Source of the DNA: Wagnerdoeblera intermedia
GTDB taxonomy: Bacteria > Pseudomonadota > Alphaproteobacteria > Rhodobacterales > Rhodobacteraceae
DNA length: 64,000 bases
Reading direction: 5' to 3' (one strand)
Assembly (NCBI RefSeq): GCF_042647465.1
Contig: NZ_JBHRVN010000004.1
Positions 61,605-64,000 of the stretch are shown one piece after another. The position numbers and the translations under genes were made by a program. Every line of letters starts with the position of its first letter. The stretch's first letter is position 1. Under the pieces are notes generated by a model. It was not told the origin of the DNA. It searched no databases and worked only from the letters and a program-made list of their open reading frames with translations.

Positions 61605-62825
61605 TCAGTAGAAAGCCTGCAGGCCGGTGATGGCGCGGCCGAGGATCAGTGCGTGGACGTCGTGGGTGCCCTCATAGGTGTTGACGGTCTCGAGGTTCAC
61701 CATATGGCGGATGACGTGGAAGTCCTGGCTGATGCCGTTGCCGCCGTGCATGTCGCGGGCCCAGCGGGCGATCTCAAGGGCTTTGCCGCAGTTGTTGCGC
61801 TTGACGATCGAGACCATCTCGGGCGCAGCGTTTGCCTCATCCATCAGACGACCGACCTGCAGCGACGCCTGAAGGCCGAGGGAGATCTCGGTCATCATAT
61901 TGGCAAGCTTCAGCTGGAAGAGCTGGGTCTGTGCGAGGGGGCGGTTGAACTGTTTGCGGTCAAGGCCGTACTGACGCGCGGCGTGATAGCAGAATTCTGC
62001 CGCTCCCAGTGCGCCCCAGGAGATGCCATAGCGGGCGCGGTTCAGACAACCGAAGGGACCTTTCAGGCCTTCGATATGCGGCAGAAGCGCGTCTTCGCCG
62101 ATTTCGACATTCTCCATCACGATCTCACCGGTGATCGAGGCGCGCAGGGAGAGCTTGTCTTTCACCTTCGGCGCCGAGAGACCTTTCATGCCTTTGTCGA
62201 GGATAAAGCCACGGATCTTGCCGCCATGGGCCTCTGATTTCGCCCAGACCACGAAGACGTCTGCGATCGGCGCGTTGGAGATCCACATCTTGCTGCCATT
62301 GAGCACATAGCCGTTAGCGGTCTTTTTCGCGACGGTCTTCATCCCTGCGGGATCGGAGCCTGCATCCGGCTCCGTCAGGCCAAAGCAGCCGATGAATTCA
62401 CCCGAGGCGAGTTTGGGCAGATATTTCTTCCGCTGTTCTTCCGAGCCATAGGCGTAGATCGGATACATCACCAGCGAGCTTTGCACCGACATCATCGAGC
62501 GATAGCCCGAATCCACGCGTTCGACTTCGCGCGAAACGAGGCCGTAAGCCACATAGGAGGCGCCAAGACCGCCGTATTCCTCCGGCACGGTCACGCCCAG
62601 AAGCCCCATCTCGCCCATCTCGCGGAAGATCTCGGGATCGGTCACTTCATTGGCGAAGGCGTCTTTGACACGTGGCTGCAGTTTGCTTTGCGCGTAGTTA
62701 TGCGCAGCATCGCGGAGAGCGCGTTCGTCTTCGGTCAGCTGTCCGTCAAGGCGGAAGGGGTCTTCCCAGTTAAAGCGCGCCAGATCCGGGGCGTCTTTGG
62801 CTTTCAGTTTCGGGCGATCGGTCAT
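61605..62825 (-). CDS. gcdH: Glutaryl-CoA dehydrogenase
   Basis: 406 residues, acyl-CoA dehydrogenase family; oxidises and decarboxylates glutaryl-CoA to crotonyl-CoA in lysine/tryptophan degradation. Seen: FGLTEPDAGSDPAGMKTVAK, the ARYGISWGALGAAEF segment, and the C-terminal TVNTYEGTHDVHALILGRAI containing the catalytic Glu, a GCDH-specific stretch. ATG 62825 follows GTGGAGG; an upstream frame of five residues is discounted. The IS element lies just after its stop. Divergent from a LysR regulator. Confidence 0.96.
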   Translation of the reverse strand: MTDRPKLKAKDAPDLARFNWEDPFRLDGQLTEDERALRDAAHNYAQSKLQPRVKDAFANEVTDPEIFREMGEMGLLGVTVPEEYGGLGASYVAYGLVSREVERVDSGYRSMMSVQSSLVMYPIYAYGSEEQRKKYLPKLASGEFIGCFGLTEPDAGSDPAGMKTVAKKTANGYVLNGSKMWISNAPIADVFVVWAKSEAHGGKIRGFILDKGMKGLSAPKVKDKLSLRASITGEIVMENVEIGEDALLPHIEGLKGPFGCLNRARYGISWGALGAAEFCYHAARQYGLDRKQFNRPLAQTQLFQLKLANMMTEISLGLQASLQVGRLMDEANAAPEMVSIVKRNNCGKALEIARWARDMHGGNGISQDFHVIRHMVNLETVNTYEGTHDVHALILGRAITGLQAFY

Positions 62826-62907
62826 GTCTGGCCTCCACATGCGCTGGCTGTTGATCCGGGTATAGGGCTGGTACGAGGGATCGGCTAACGCTATCTGTAT
62901 TTAAGAT

Positions 62908-62924
62908 TATGCATAAAAGGCATA
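62908..62924. promoter_or_regulatory. Candidate LysR operator in the gcdH/lysR gap
   Basis: TATGC-N7-GCATA, perfect 5-bp arms, in the 105-bp divergent region and within 7 bp of the lysR start. Symmetry suits a LysR-type T-N11-A site; function inferred. Confidence 0.4.
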
Positions 62925-62930
62925 GATATC

Positions 62931-63848
62931 ATGGCGCGCTCCCGCAGGTTTATCCCTTCCATTTCGCAGCTTAGTGCCTTTGAGGCGGTGCTCAGGACCG
63001 GCTCTACGGCGGGGGCCTCGCGGGATATGGATCTGTCGCAGGGGGCGATTTCGCGGCTTGTGCAGAACCTTGAGACCCAGCTTGGGCAAAGGCTCTTTCT
63101 GCGCGAGAGGCAGCGGCTGGTTCCCACGGTCGCGGCGAAGGCCTATGGGCGGGATGTGACGCGGGCGCTGGATCTGATTGCGCGGGCCTCGATGGAGCTG
63201 AGTGCCAATCCCGACGGAGGGGTTCTGTCGCTGGCCGTGCTGCCGGCGTTTTCGACCCATTGGCTGGCCCCGCGCATGTCCGGGTTTCTGAGCGCCCATC
63301 CCGATGTGACGGTCAATCTTGCCACGCGGATGAAGAAATTCAACTTTGCCGCCGAGAGCTTTGATGCCGCCGTGCATTTCGGAGAGGCGGACTGGCGCGG
63401 CGCCGGGCATCTGCCGCTCTTTCCCGAGGTGCTGGTGCCCTGTGCGGCGCCGTCGCTTCTGGCGCGCCATTCCCTGAGCGGGCCGTCGGATGTGTTGACC
63501 CTGCCGCTTCTGCAGATTGAGACCCGGCCCGGGGCCTGGGCAGACTGGCTCGGCGCGCTGGGGGTGGCGGGGCCGCTGCCGGGGGGAATGCTCTTTGATC
63601 AGTTCGCCACCATGGCCCAGGCGGCGGTTCATGGTCTGGGGGCCGCGCTGCTGCCGGAGTTTCATGTGGCAGATGAGCTGGCCTCGGGGCGGCTGACGGA
63701 ACTTCCGGGGGGACGTCTGACGGGGCCGGGGCAGTATTTTCTGGTCTGGCCGGAGGCGCGGGCGGATTATCCGCCGCTGGCCGCCTTTCGCGACTGGATC
63801 GCGGCAGAGGTTTCCGGGCCACAGGCTTTTGCGGCGGGTCCGGATTGA
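62931..63848 (+). CDS. LysR-family regulator (GcdR-like)
   Basis: 305 residues. N-terminal helix-turn-helix (SQLSAFEAVLRTGSTAGASR, QGAISRLVQNLETQLGQRLF) and a substrate-binding domain (VLPAFSTHWLAPRMSGFLSA). Divergent from gcdH, so a likely activator or repressor responding to glutarate or related metabolites (inference from position). Confidence 0.92.
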   Translation: MARSRRFIPSISQLSAFEAVLRTGSTAGASRDMDLSQGAISRLVQNLETQLGQRLFLRERQRLVPTVAAKAYGRDVTRALDLIARASMELSANPDGGVLSLAVLPAFSTHWLAPRMSGFLSAHPDVTVNLATRMKKFNFAAESFDAAVHFGEADWRGAGHLPLFPEVLVPCAAPSLLARHSLSGPSDVLTLPLLQIETRPGAWADWLGALGVAGPLPGGMLFDQFATMAQAAVHGLGAALLPEFHVADELASGRLTELPGGRLTGPGQYFLVWPEARADYPPLAAFRDWIAAEVSGPQAFAAGPD

Positions 63849-64000
63849 GCAGGCGCAGCCCGACGGGCGGGCAGGGGGGTTTCCCGGACGGTTGCGGAGC
63901 CGCGTTTTTTCTTCTCATCCCGAGCGCAGGCTTGACAGGCCGCAGAGGAGCGGTCAGGGATCAGGCAGCACCGGTTTCCGGCGGGGCAGCCCGTCGGAAT
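63849..64000. other. Window end, no gene recognised
   Basis: 152 bp after the LysR gene. A GC-rich stretch followed by a run of T at 63905-63910 may be a weak terminator. No open frame of note. Confidence 0.35.

Overview
The window reads as about 64 kb of GC-rich chromosome from an alphaproteobacterium of the Rhodobacteraceae. The evidence is gene content and protein style: rpsB-tsf, an arginyl-tRNA-protein transferase (bpt), GlnE, SufE, a DUF2852 protein, a short DUF6324-like protein, a divergent FliG-like protein, coxSLM-type molybdenum hydroxylase genes, and intergenic hairpins of a type common in this group. No rRNA operon or CRISPR array is visible. One tRNA gene, tRNA-Ser(GGA), is present.

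Layout. 1-20.6 kb is ordinary core chromosome: ribosomal protein S2 and EF-Ts, a LuxR-type regulator, an FAD oxidoreductase, a valine/isobutyrate degradation cluster (mmsA, isobutyryl-CoA dehydrogenase, 3-hydroxyisobutyryl-CoA hydrolase, mmsB) with a divergent LysR regulator, coaD, aroQ, pgk, two tandem cyclophilins (one cytoplasmic, one exported), adenine deaminase, a PLP trans-sulfuration enzyme with a divergent Lrp regulator, an A-type Fe-S carrier and dgt. 20.5-40.0 kb is an accessory island that starts at the 3' end of tRNA-Ser. It holds a complete type I restriction-modification operon (hsdM-hsdS-hsdR), an HTH/HGG-motif protein just upstream of it, a large PAS-GAF-PAS-GGDEF-EAL protein, a truncated DUF3987-type gene and many insertion sequences (IS256, IS66, two IS3, IS5, IS110 and smaller scraps), mostly truncated or fused to one another. 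No integrase gene is left.

40.0-64 kb returns to core-like sequence: bpt, RDD and DUF2852 proteins, a YbaK-type deacylase, glnE, then a co-oriented 8-kb cluster (MoxR ATPase, CoxE-like VWA protein, XdhC protein, molybdopterin-binding protein, coxS, coxL, coxM). This encodes a form II (AYRGAGR-type) CO-dehydrogenase-like molybdenum hydroxylase and its maturation factors. After it come a PaaI thioesterase, SufE, a lipoprotein, a kpsC-like capsule Kdo-transferase gene broken at a nine-base G tract, a lone FliG-like protein, a saccharopine-dehydrogenase-like protein, an IS427-type IS5 element, and glutaryl-CoA dehydrogenase with a divergent LysR regulator.

The points most worth a second look are: two related ~43-bp palindromic sequences inside one IS5 transposase gene, the second of which adds an in-frame peptide (reminiscent of protein-coding palindromic elements); the G9 tract that splits kpsC; a perfect 131-bp inverted repeat flanking that IS5; a ~97-bp segment closed by a perfect 10-bp stem upstream of kpsC; and the HTH-HGG protein preceding hsdM. 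No whole new system is obvious. All family names rest on reading the sequence, with no database search.
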